A DNA stretch of 34,310 bases from the NCBI GenBank assembly GCA_945878025.1, contig CAMDXM010000009.1, positions 1 to 34,310 of the forward strand, read 5' to 3'. The notes beneath the pieces were generated by a model. It had not been told where the DNA came from and searched no databases. It was given only the letters and a program-made list of their open reading frames with translations. Shown here one piece after another: positions 8,193 through 15,216 of the stretch; position 1 is the stretch's first letter, and the number at the start of each line of letters is the position of its first letter. The translations under genes and the position numbers were made by a program. The DNA is from Pseudorhodoplanes sinuspersici (GTDB lineage Bacteria > Pseudomonadota > Alphaproteobacteria > Rhizobiales > Xanthobacteraceae).

Positions 8193-8958
8193 TTCTCGTT
8201 TTCCGATTCAATTGTCAAACAGCCCGGTCATAATTCGACAAGCCTCACCCGGTCTCGCGAAGCGGTGTCCCGCCGGAGTTTTCCGATCGCCTCTTCGATG
8301 TGCTCCCCCTACAAAAGGGCGGAGCGCGTCTTTGCTCCCATAAGAGGGAGCGGAGCGCCGCTCGGCGCATATTTCGTGTGGCGTGCTCTTGCGAGAGCAC
8401 GCACCGGCCTTGCGATCGGCCGGTCTCGCCTTGCGGCGCTCCACTGCGGCGTCTTAAGAACCTTGGTGCCCCACTTCCTTTGGTCCCGGGACCGGCTTTC
8501 GCCGGCTGCGGGAAGGTGCAAGGGACATTGACCCTAGGCCTCATAATGGGCCCGGAGGCTGCCCTCCAAGGACTCCCGGGACACGACTAGCGAATCGTGT
8601 GCGCAGGCGCCGCTCCCCATCCACACTCAGCACGCCTGCAGAGCATCCCTCAGGCGAATGGGGATGTCGACTAAACTATAACTATAGTAAACATATGTCA
8701 ATAACAAAAATATACAGGTGATACAAATAACGCGGCCATGCCCCGCGAAGACGGCGCCGCTCTCAATCCGTCATCCTGAGGCGCGAGCCAACGGGCCCGT
8801 GCTACGCGCGGGCACCTCAGGATGACGGAGCTTGGGTCGGCACCCTTACGCTGGATCGCCCGCCCGCCGCGCGACCGGCGTGACCCGTTATGCTCGGGGT
8901 CGACTGCCAGGAGGGCCTGTGGAAGGATACTCTTGCTAGCTGGTTGGGAGAAAAGCCA
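8193..8958. other. Long intergenic stretch of repeat relics
   Basis: 766 bases without a convincing gene. The region 8225-8650 is open in several frames on both strands and packed with small hairpins (for example GTGCTCT at 8383-8389 with AGAGCAC at 8394-8400, followed by a CCGGCC/GGCCGG pair), a composition I associate with interspersed repeat remnants of Hyphomicrobiales that are often misannotated as hypothetical proteins. An AT-rich patch at about 8670-8735 contains ACTATA-AC-TATAGT. A 14-bp inverted repeat follows at 8768-8828. Nothing here has an acceptable Shine-Dalgarno plus protein-like sequence. Confidence 0.5.
8768..8828. repeat. Intergenic palindromic repeat (CCGTCATCCTGAGG type)
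   Basis: CCGTCATCCTGAGG at 8768-8781 pairs perfectly with CCTCAGGATGACGG at 8815-8828. The 33-base interval is GC-rich. I recognise this as a common intergenic repeat of Bradyrhizobium-like genomes. It lies between the relic region and the small secreted protein gene. Confidence 0.75.
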
Positions 8959-9195
8959 ATGAGATTCGTTTTGAAGGCTTCCGCCGCGGTCATTCTTCTG
9001 GTCGTCGCTTTAACCGCGCGAGCTGATGCCCAAACCGATTGCCGGAAACAGAAAACGGTCGAAGATTGCATGAAGTGTGTGCAGAAGCGCGGCGATGCGG
9101 GGTCGTCGGGTGGACGAAATTTCTGTTCCAGGCTGGTCGCCCCGTGGACAGCGGAGGAACGCAATGCGCGGGCGACGGCGAAAGAGAAGAAATAA
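8959..9195 (+). CDS. Small secreted protein with four cysteines, function unknown
   Basis: A 78-residue product. The first 25 residues form a classic Sec signal peptide (Lys/Arg, hydrophobic LLVVALTARA, cleavage likely after ADA before QTDC). The mature part of about 53 residues has Cys in the contexts TDCRK, DCMKC and NFCSR, four in all, enough for two disulfides or a metal site. The end is very charged (NARATAKEKK). GGGAG lies 8 bases before the ATG, a good Shine-Dalgarno. No family recognised. Confidence 0.65.
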   Translation: MRFVLKASAAVILLVVALTARADAQTDCRKQKTVEDCMKCVQKRGDAGSSGGRNFCSRLVAPWTAEERNARATAKEKK

Positions 9196-9275
9196 TTTGC
9201 GGTTGCTGGAGCCGTATTCGCAGGTCGCTATGCATTTTTTCTGGCGCGTTATTCTTGCATACGACAACGTCACGC

Positions 9276-10229
9276 TCAGCGCAGTGCGCCGATCTCGCGC
9301 AGATATTTCGCCACGCCGGGATGGATCATTGCGGCATTTGGCGCCGCGGCCGCTGTATTCGCCGCGGTGGTTTCGCGCGCTTGCGCGAGCTTCGTGCCAA
9401 GATCGGCTTCGGCGCGGTGCAGTGCGCGGGCAAGGCGATAAGCCGTCTCGTCATCGAGCGTCGGCCGCGCCAGCACGAAGCTCCAGGAGCCGACCGACGC
9501 GATCGGCTGATCTTGCGCCGGATAGCTTCCAGCCGGAATCGTAAGGGCCTTGAGGAACGAATGCCTGGTGCGAATGCGCGCGATCTCATCCGGCGAGGGC
9601 GCAATGAAGCGCGCGCCGCCCGGCGCCTGCGCCATCGTCGTGAAACCTGGCCATCCCGAGCCGCCGCCCCACAAGGCAGCGGCGCGGCCATCGAGCACCA
9701 TGGCCGGGCCATCGCCGGCGCGGTCGAGATAGATCGCCTGGAAGTCCTTGTCCTGATCGAGACCAAGGCCGTCGAGCACGTAACGCGCAAGGATGACGAG
9801 CCCCGATCCGCGGGCGCCGAACGCGACGGGCTTCCCGGCGAGATCCTTGATCGTGCGGTAGGGGCTGTCGGCGCGCACCACGAACATGCCGGGCGACGAA
9901 TACATCGCGCTGATAATTTTCAGATTGACCGGTGGACGCCCGATGCCGGCAAAGGCTTCGTAAGCGGCTTCACCTTGCACCAGTCCGATATCGATCGTCC
10001 CGGCCTCGAGCAGCGGGATATTTTCGGCGCTGCCTTTGGTGTTGCGCGGCTCGATCTGCAGCGAGGGGTCGGCCGCGTTGACGGCCTCCGCGAAAGCGGC
10101 GCCATAGACCGGAAATCCGCCGCCCGGCGTCGCGGTGCCGAGCGTAATGATCGCCTTCTGGGCGCTCGCGCTGGCCATGGTTGCGATCACCAGCAGCAGC
10201 GCAAATGCAGGGCAGGTGAGCCGATGCAT
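9276..10229 (-). CDS. TAXI family TRAP transporter solute-binding protein
   Basis: A 317-residue periplasmic binding protein. A signal peptide with an ASASAQ cleavage site is followed by the TAXI-family opening ITLGTATPGGGFPVYG (about residues 27-42). Later family marks are a NTKGSAENIPLLEAGTIDIG stretch, an AMYSSPGMFVVRADS segment and GARGSGLVILAR. Such proteins bind small organic acids or amino acids and feed a fused DctQM membrane permease. No permease gene is adjacent, so the protein is an orphan here and its ligand is unknown. The start at MHRLTCP is supported by GGGAG about 9 bases upstream. It lies 22 bases after metY on the same strand and is probably cotranscribed. Confidence 0.85.
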   Translation of the reverse strand: MHRLTCPAFALLLVIATMASASAQKAIITLGTATPGGGFPVYGAAFAEAVNAADPSLQIEPRNTKGSAENIPLLEAGTIDIGLVQGEAAYEAFAGIGRPPVNLKIISAMYSSPGMFVVRADSPYRTIKDLAGKPVAFGARGSGLVILARYVLDGLGLDQDKDFQAIYLDRAGDGPAMVLDGRAAALWGGGSGWPGFTTMAQAPGGARFIAPSPDEIARIRTRHSFLKALTIPAGSYPAQDQPIASVGSWSFVLARPTLDDETAYRLARALHRAEADLGTKLAQARETTAANTAAAAPNAAMIHPGVAKYLREIGALR

Positions 10230-10251
10230 GTCACCGCTCCCATCCCCGGCG

Positions 10252-11532
10252 TCAGGCCGACAAGGCCTGTTCGAGATCGGCGATGATGTCGTCCTTGTCC
10301 TCGATGCCGATCGACAGCCGCACCACGTCGGATCCTGCGCCGGCTTGCGTCTTCTGCGCATCCGACAATTGCCGGTGCGTGGTCGATGCCGGATGGATGA
10401 TGAGCGAGCGCGTGTCGCCGATATTGGCGAGATGCGAGAACAGTTTCACGTTCGAGACGAGCTTGATGCCGGCGTCATAGCCGCCCTTGAGGCCGAAGGT
10501 GAACACGGCGCCGGCGCCCTTCGGACAGTATTTTTTCGCGAGCGCGTGATAGCGGTCGCCGGCCAATCCGGGATAGCTCACCCACGCCACCTTGTTGTGC
10601 GCGGCGAGCCATTCGGCGACGGCCTTGGCGTTGTCGCAATGCTTCTGCATGCGCAAGGGAAGGGTTTCGATGCCGGTGAGAATGAGAAAAGAATTGAACG
10701 GCGACAAAGCCGGGCCGATGTCGCGCAGGCCGAGCACGCGGCAGGCGATGGCGAAGGCGAAATTGCCGAAGGTCTCGTGCAGCACGATGCCCTGATATTC
10801 CGGCCGCGGCTCCGACAGCATCGGATAGCGGCCTTCGCGCGACCAGTTGAAGGTGCCGGCATCGACGATCATGCCGCCGATCGAATTGCCGTGGCCGCCG
10901 AGAAATTTCGTCAGCGAGTGAACGACAATGTCCGCGCCATGATCGATCGGCTTGCAGAGATAGGGCGTCGCCAATGTGTTGTCTACGATCAGCGGCACGC
11001 CCGCGCGCCGCGCGATGTTGGAGATCGCTTCGATGTCGGTGATGACGCCGCCGGGATTGGCGATGGATTCGATGAAGATCGCCTTGGTCTTGGGCGTCAC
11101 CGCGCGCTCGAAGGTCGTGATGTCGTCGGGATCGGCCCACACCACGTTCCAGCCGAAATTCTTGAAGGCGTGATTGAACTGGTTGATCGAGCCGCCATAG
11201 AGTTTCTTCGACGCCACGAACTCGTCGCCGGGCGTCAGCAGATTGTGCATGACCAGAACCTGCGCGGCGTGACCCGAGGCGACGCCGAGGCCGGCCGTGC
11301 CGCCTTCGAGAGCCGCCACGCGCTCTTCGAGCACGGCGGTGGTCGGATTGCCGATGCGGGTATAGATATTTCCGAACGTCTGCAGACCGAACAAGGATGC
11401 CGCGTGATCGGCGTCGTCGAACACAAACGACGTCGTCTGATAGATCGGCGTCGCGCGGGCGCCGGTGGTGGGGTCGGGCTGCGCTCCGGCATGGATCGCA
11501 AGTGTCGCAAAACCCGGAATGCGTTCGGTCAT
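10252..11532 (-). CDS. metY: O-acetylhomoserine aminocarboxypropyltransferase (sulfhydrylase)
   Basis: A 426-residue PLP enzyme of the Cys/Met metabolism family that makes homocysteine (or methionine) from O-acetylhomoserine and sulfide or methanethiol in the cytoplasm. The Schiff-base Lys is K209 in HSLTKFLGG; the pyridine-nitrogen Asp is D184 in IVDNT; the substrate and phosphate region YTRIGNPT is at 57-64. Length and the C-terminal SIGIEDKDDIIADLEQAL match the MetY class, which is longer than cystathionine lyases. It is the middle gene of a minus-strand group. A 29-codon ORF ends 10 bases before its start, and the metY Shine-Dalgarno (GAGG) overlaps that stop, so translation may be coupled. 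Confidence 0.94.
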   Translation of the reverse strand: MTERIPGFATLAIHAGAQPDPTTGARATPIYQTTSFVFDDADHAASLFGLQTFGNIYTRIGNPTTAVLEERVAALEGGTAGLGVASGHAAQVLVMHNLLTPGDEFVASKKLYGGSINQFNHAFKNFGWNVVWADPDDITTFERAVTPKTKAIFIESIANPGGVITDIEAISNIARRAGVPLIVDNTLATPYLCKPIDHGADIVVHSLTKFLGGHGNSIGGMIVDAGTFNWSREGRYPMLSEPRPEYQGIVLHETFGNFAFAIACRVLGLRDIGPALSPFNSFLILTGIETLPLRMQKHCDNAKAVAEWLAAHNKVAWVSYPGLAGDRYHALAKKYCPKGAGAVFTFGLKGGYDAGIKLVSNVKLFSHLANIGDTRSLIIHPASTTHRQLSDAQKTQAGAGSDVVRLSIGIEDKDDIIADLEQALSA

Positions 11533-11542
11533 CGGAACATCC

Positions 11543-11632
11543 TCAAATCTGGCGCGATCGGATACGAGCCGACCTCTTTATCGGACGGGCTTTGTGGGTC
11601 AAGGCTGAACCTGCGGTCCAAAGGCCGTTCAT
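11543..11632 (-). CDS. Short upstream ORF (29 aa) before metY, possible leader peptide
   Basis: ATG at 11630-11632 is preceded by AAGGAG six bases upstream, one of the best Shine-Dalgarno sequences in the window. The 29-residue product begins MNGLWTAGSALTH and ends in a very basic RSARIRSRQI. Its TGA stop (11543-11545) is 10 bases from metY. A small CTCC-ATTAA-GGAG hairpin covers the Shine-Dalgarno. It could be a regulatory leader peptide or a chance ORF; it is too short for composition tests. Confidence 0.45.
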   Translation of the reverse strand: MNGLWTAGSALTHKARPIKRSARIRSRQI

Positions 11633-11796
11633 CTCCGTCTCCTTAATGGAGTGCGACGGCCCCGAGCCATGAAATCGCGGGTAAATCGATACGCGCCGCC
11701 GGTTCGATGTCCAATGCGGGACGCGATGCGGACATGGCCTGGAACGGCCTTCCATTTCGCGTCACCGAAACGAAATCCGGTTCTCCGAAACGCGCC

Positions 11797-12384
11797 TTAC
11801 GCGCCGCTTTCCTTTTCACGCTCGGCGCGATCGGTGGCGTCGGTCGCGCCGCCGCTCATGGTCTGCCGGTTCAGCGACATGCGCTGGACCCCTTTGCCCG
11901 AGAGCGGCGCGCGCTTGGACGACAAGATCCGCGAATTGACCCCCATCCACGAAATCTCGGACGAGAGACGGCCATATTCGATCTTCGGGCAGCGATTCAT
12001 CACCACCCTGATTCCGGCGGCTTCAGCCTTGGCCGCGGCCTCGTCGTTGCGGACACTGAGCTGCATCCAGATCACTTGCGGTCTGGATTTAAGCGCCAGC
12101 GCCTCGTCGACGATCGCCATCGCATGCTGGGAGGCGCGGAAGATGTCGACCATGTCGACCGGTTCGGGAATATCGGAGAGCTTCGCATAAACCTTCTGGC
12201 CGAGGATGTCCTTGCCTTCCTGGCCGGGATTGACCGGAATCATCCGGTAGCCGCGTTCCAGCAGATATTTGAACGCGAAATAGCTCGGCCGGTTCTCCTT
12301 CGGCGAGATACCGACCATCGCGATGGTCTTCACCGTGTTGAGAATGCCGCGGATATAGCTGTCGGGGTAATTGTCGTGGTTCAT
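11797..12384 (-). CDS. CoA-binding domain protein (YccU-like)
   Basis: A 195-residue cytoplasmic protein with a Rossmann-type CoA-binding domain of the YccU kind. Typical elements are KTIAMVGISPKENRPS (about residues 17-32), a RGYRMIPVNPGQEGKDILG stretch (about 44-62), the VDMVDIFRAS strand-loop, VIWMQLSV, and a final VVMNRCPKIEY. Family proteins bind CoA or nucleotides; the reaction is not known. The start is the ATG giving MNHDNYPDS, which is the family's usual length. It leads the minus-strand group with metY and the TAXI protein, an arrangement I associate with related bacteria. Confidence 0.85.
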   Translation of the reverse strand: MNHDNYPDSYIRGILNTVKTIAMVGISPKENRPSYFAFKYLLERGYRMIPVNPGQEGKDILGQKVYAKLSDIPEPVDMVDIFRASQHAMAIVDEALALKSRPQVIWMQLSVRNDEAAAKAEAAGIRVVMNRCPKIEYGRLSSEISWMGVNSRILSSKRAPLSGKGVQRMSLNRQTMSGGATDATDRAEREKESGA

Positions 12385-12470
12385 TTGCGAGGCCGTGTGT
12401 GGTCTATCAGGTAGACGCTGGCACGGCGTTCGACAAGGCCGCCTCATCGCGGCGAGCGAATCCTTGTCGT

Positions 12471-12576
12471 CAGAGCATTTTCCGGCGAAGTGGAAACCGG
12501 TTCGCCGCAGAAAATGCGACAATAAAAGGAATCTGGACGGTATTCCGATTCAATCGAATCGGAACACCGTCCAGAT
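12471..12576. repeat. Two-hairpin intergenic repeat, copy 1
   Basis: Hairpin A (12475-12517) is an imperfect palindrome beginning GCATTTTCCGGCGAA and ending with TTCGCCGCAGAAAATGC. Hairpin B (12531-12576) pairs ATCTGGACGGT...TTCCGATTC with GAATCGGAA...ACCGTCCAGAT. A second copy with the same two parts lies at 23443-23564. Hairpin B ends on the first base of the stop codon of the minus-strand ECHDC3-like gene and may act as its terminator. Confidence 0.85.
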
Positions 12577-13394
12577 CACTTGTCTTCCCATGACGGCGCG
12601 CGCTTTTCGATGAACGCGCAAATGCCCTCGTTGGCGTCGCGCGCCATCATGTTCTCGGTCATGACCTGCGCGGCGTAGTCGTAAGCCTCCGCGAGCGGCA
12701 TCTGCACCTGTTCGTAGAAGGCTTTCTTGCCGACCTTGACCACATGCGAGGATTTCGACGCGATCCGCTCCGCCAATGCGAGCGCTTCCGCGCGTTCGCG
12801 GCCATGATCGGTCACGCGATTGACGAGACCGAGGCGCTGGGCTTCCTCCGCGGATATGGGTTCGCCGGTGAGCAGCATATGCATCGCCTGCTTGCGTGTA
12901 ACATTGCGCGAAAGCGCGACCATCGGGGTCGAGCAGAACAGGCCGATATCGACGCCCGGCGTGGCAAACTTCGCCTGCGTTGAGGCGACAGCCAGATCGC
13001 AGGTCGCGACGAGCTGACATCCCGCCGCGGTCGCAACGCCAGACACGGCGGCAATGACGGGCTGCGGGAGCGCCACGATCGACTGCATCATCGCGCTGCA
13101 GCTCGTCATGATGTGATGGAAATACGCACGCCCCCCATCATTGTCGCTGCGCCGCGCCGTCAATTCCTTCAGATCGTGTCCGGCGCAGAAAACGGGCCCG
13201 TTGGCGGCCAGAACAACGGCGCGAATGTCGCGGTCTTTCGCGATCGCGGCGAAGGATTCCGACAGCGCAGTGAGCAGCGCCTCCGAAAGGCTGTTGCGCG
13301 CGGCCGGACGATTGAGAGTGAGGATTGCGATTTTGCCGGCATCCTCGCGCAGCAGAACGGCTTCGGCAGATGGAGTCTTGGTCGGCGCGTTCAT
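12576..13394 (-). CDS. Enoyl-CoA hydratase/isomerase superfamily protein, ECHDC3-like
   Basis: A 272-residue crotonase-fold protein. The CoA-binding oxyanion segment PVFCAGHDLKELT (about residues 67-79) and the run ATAAGCQLVATCD then TPGVDIGLFCSTP closely resemble human ECHDC3. The two catalytic Glu of true enoyl-CoA hydratases (E144 and E164 in the rat enzyme) are replaced by Q127 and G147, with the same 20-residue spacing, so ordinary hydratase activity is unlikely. ECHDC3-like proteins have no settled reaction. The start ATG 13394 is favoured by GGATGA upstream; ATG 13403 is the alternative. It is divergent from the PaaI-like gene, with two perfect hairpins between them. Confidence 0.85.
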   Translation of the reverse strand: MNAPTKTPSAEAVLLREDAGKIAILTLNRPAARNSLSEALLTALSESFAAIAKDRDIRAVVLAANGPVFCAGHDLKELTARRSDNDGGRAYFHHIMTSCSAMMQSIVALPQPVIAAVSGVATAAGCQLVATCDLAVASTQAKFATPGVDIGLFCSTPMVALSRNVTRKQAMHMLLTGEPISAEEAQRLGLVNRVTDHGRERAEALALAERIASKSSHVVKVGKKAFYEQVQMPLAEAYDYAAQVMTENMMARDANEGICAFIEKRAPSWEDK

Positions 13395-13458
13395 GAGTGT
13401 CATCCAAACGCTTTGCGAATGCGTCGCGCCATTGTATCCGATCTTAAGCGCCGCGGCA

Positions 13459-13524
13459 CGCAAGTCGGGTCTACCCGACTTGCGTCACTTAAAATTGTCC
13501 AATCTCGGGCAAACCCGAGATTGG
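13459..13524. repeat. Tandem perfect hairpins in divergent intergenic region
   Basis: CGCAAGTCGGGT (13459-13470) pairs with ACCCGACTTGCG (13473-13484) with a 2-base loop; CCAATCTCGGG (13499-13509) pairs with CCCGAGATTGG (13514-13524) with a CAAA loop. Both are perfect. The second ends two bases before the Shine-Dalgarno of the gene at 13537. Similar paired hairpins are common intergenic repeats in this order. Confidence 0.75.
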
Positions 13525-13536
13525 TTGGGAGCTGAT

Positions 13537-13968
13537 ATGAGCACGCCGGTCATGACTGTCGAGGAGGTCGAGCGCTTTCTCGCGGCGGAATTTCCGCAGG
13601 CGTTCCATCCGCAAAGCGGCCTCACCATCGAAAAGGTCTGGTTCGGCGGCTGCCGGGTCCGCCAGGCCTATAGCGACAAATTCATCCGGCCCGGCGGGAC
13701 GATTTCCGGCCCCACCATGATGATGCTGTCGGATTTCGCGCTCTATGTGGCGGTGCTGGCGGCGATCGGGCCGGTCGCGCTCGCGGTCACGATCAATCTG
13801 AACATCAATTTCCTGCGCAAGCCGGAACGGCGCGACCTGATTGCCGAAGCGAAAATCCTCAAACTCGGCAAACGGTTGGCGGTGATGGAGGTGAACTTGT
13901 TCTCGGACGGAAACGAAGAGCCGGTGGCGCATGTTACGTCGACCTATTCGATACCGCCTCGCGACTGA
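13537..13968 (+). CDS. PaaI-like hotdog-fold thioesterase
   Basis: A 143-residue cytoplasmic protein of the PaaI/4HBT thioesterase group, which hydrolyses acyl-CoA thioesters. Family elements are FIRPGGTISGPTMMMLSDFA (about residues 49-68), which carries the acidic residue (D66) of the active-site helix, and the following LNINFLRKP strand. The length is normal. ATG 13537 has GGGAG five bases upstream. It is divergent from the ECHDC3-like gene, and both products act on CoA esters, so a shared pathway is possible but unproven. The acyl substrate is unknown. Confidence 0.82.
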   Translation: MSTPVMTVEEVERFLAAEFPQAFHPQSGLTIEKVWFGGCRVRQAYSDKFIRPGGTISGPTMMMLSDFALYVAVLAAIGPVALAVTINLNINFLRKPERRDLIAEAKILKLGKRLAVMEVNLFSDGNEEPVAHVTSTYSIPPRD

Positions 13969-14042
13969 GTCTTATTTGCTGGTATTATTGCACCTATTTT
14001 ATAAGTAATTGGTTTTATTAGCCTAATCTGCCGTCTGCGACG

Positions 14043-14070
14043 TTGACGGTATCGCAGGCGCCAGTGTAGA
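14043..14070 (+). promoter_or_regulatory. Sigma-70 promoter of rplM-rpsI
   Basis: TTGACG at 14043-14048 and TGTAGA at 14065-14070 are separated by 16 bases. Transcription would start near 14077, about 28 bases before the rplM ATG. An AT-rich stretch at 13980-14030 precedes it and could act as an UP-like element. Confidence 0.5.
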
Positions 14071-14104
14071 AGCCCGCAACCTTAAAAACCTCCGGACATC
14101 TGTT

Positions 14105-14566
14105 ATGGGCACCTATTCGGCGAAAGCCGCCGACATCCAGAAGAAATGGCTGATCATCGACGCCAAAGGCCTCGTTGTCGGCCGCCTCGCGACGCTCGTC
14201 GCCATGCGTCTGCGCGGCAAGCACAAGCCGACTTACACGCCGCATGTCGATGACGGCGACAATGTCGTGATCATCAACGCATCCAAGATCGTGCTGACCG
14301 GCAAGAAGCGCGAGAAGAAGGTTTATTACCATCACACCGGCCACATCGGCGGCATCAAGGAGCGCAGCGCCAAGTCGATCCTGGAAGGCCGTTTTCCGGA
14401 ACGCATTGTCGAAAAAGCGATCGAGCGCATGCTTCCGCGCGGACCGCTGGCGCGCCGGCAGCTTGGCAATCTTCGCGTCTATCCCGGTCCCGATCATCCG
14501 CATGAAGCGCAGAAGCCGGAAGTCCTCGATATCGGCGCGATGAACCGCAAGAACAGGAGCGCCTGA
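14105..14566 (+). CDS. rplM: 50S ribosomal protein L13
   Basis: A 153-residue early-assembly protein of the large ribosomal subunit. Identified by [16 protein letters not shown] near the N-terminus, the conserved [18 protein letters not shown] stretch, the [12 protein letters not shown] segment and the basic [20 protein letters not shown] end. Length and start ([11 protein letters not shown]) are typical of alphaproteobacteria. The stop overlaps the rpsI start by one base (TGATG), giving the usual two-gene operon. Confidence 0.97.
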   Translation: MGTYSAKAADIQKKWLIIDAKGLVVGRLATLVAMRLRGKHKPTYTPHVDDGDNVVIINASKIVLTGKKREKKVYYHHTGHIGGIKERSAKSILEGRFPERIVEKAIERMLPRGPLARRQLGNLRVYPGPDHPHEAQKPEVLDIGAMNRKNRSA

Positions 14567-15048
14567 TGGCCGAGACCGTTCAATCCATGGAAGGGCTGTC
14601 CGCGCTCAAGCCTGCGTCGTCCGAACCGGACGCGCAGCCGCGCGTTCAAAAACTCGACAAGCAGGGCCGCTCCTATGCGACCGGCAAGCGCAAGAACGCC
14701 GTCGCTCGCGTCTGGATCAAGCCCGGCTCGGGAAAAATCGTCGTCAATACCCGGCCGGTGGAGGTGTTCTTCGCGCGCCCGGTGTTGCGCATGCTGATCC
14801 AGCAGCCGCTGGTCACCGCCAACCGGCAAGGTCAGTACGACGTCGTCTGCACCGTTTCGGGCGGTGGATTGTCGGGCCAGGCCGGCGCCGTGCGTCATGG
14901 TATTTCCAAGGCGCTGACCTATTTCGAGCCGGAACTTCGCTCTCCGCTCAAGCGCGGCGGGTTCCTCACGCGTGACTCGCGCGTTGTGGAACGCAAGAAA
15001 TACGGCCGCATGAAAGCACGCCGTTCGTTCCAGTTCTCGAAACGCTAG
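14566..15048 (+). CDS. rpsI: 30S ribosomal protein S9
   Basis: A 160-residue small-subunit protein. An alphaproteobacterial N-terminal extension (about 40 residues, Ala/Ser/Pro rich) precedes the S9 core, which starts at [14 protein letters not shown]. Later elements are [17 protein letters not shown] and the [18 protein letters not shown] tail, whose terminal Lys-Arg reaches the P-site tRNA in known ribosomes. AGGAG lies seven bases before the ATG. It is translationally coupled to rplM and followed by a strong terminator. Confidence 0.97.
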   Translation: MAETVQSMEGLSALKPASSEPDAQPRVQKLDKQGRSYATGKRKNAVARVWIKPGSGKIVVNTRPVEVFFARPVLRMLIQQPLVTANRQGQYDVVCTVSGGGLSGQAGAVRHGISKALTYFEPELRSPLKRGGFLTRDSRVVERKKYGRMKARRSFQFSKR

Positions 15049-15071
15049 AGAATTTCGCTTTTGGAAGCGCG

Positions 15072-15103
15072 AAAAGGGGCCCATTGGGCCCCTTTTCTAT
15101 TTT
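15072..15103 (+). terminator. Rho-independent terminator of rplM-rpsI
   Basis: AAAAGGGGCCC (15072-15082) pairs perfectly with GGGCCCCTTTT (15086-15096) around an ATT loop, followed by CTATTTT. It lies 24 bases after the rpsI stop. Confidence 0.9.
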
Positions 15104-15216
15104 GCAGGCGATTTTAGTGAAAATGCCCATCGCGGCCGAAACCTATCGCAAAGAGGGTTTCCGCTAAGTCATTAAGCGGGATGAAGGGATGGGGTGCTGT
15201 GCATGCGCGAGGCAGA

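Noticed and set aside
8245-8544. Minus-strand 99-residue hypothetical protein
   Set aside because: Arg/Pro/Gly-rich translation, no ribosome-binding site, and competing open frames on both strands; better explained as a repeat relic.
11533-11797. SAM-II riboswitch upstream of metY
   Set aside because: A GATTTACCCG word on the minus strand is reminiscent, but the required downstream TGCA(A/G)C arm and the TAAA...GCTAAA pseudoknot strand are not present in order.
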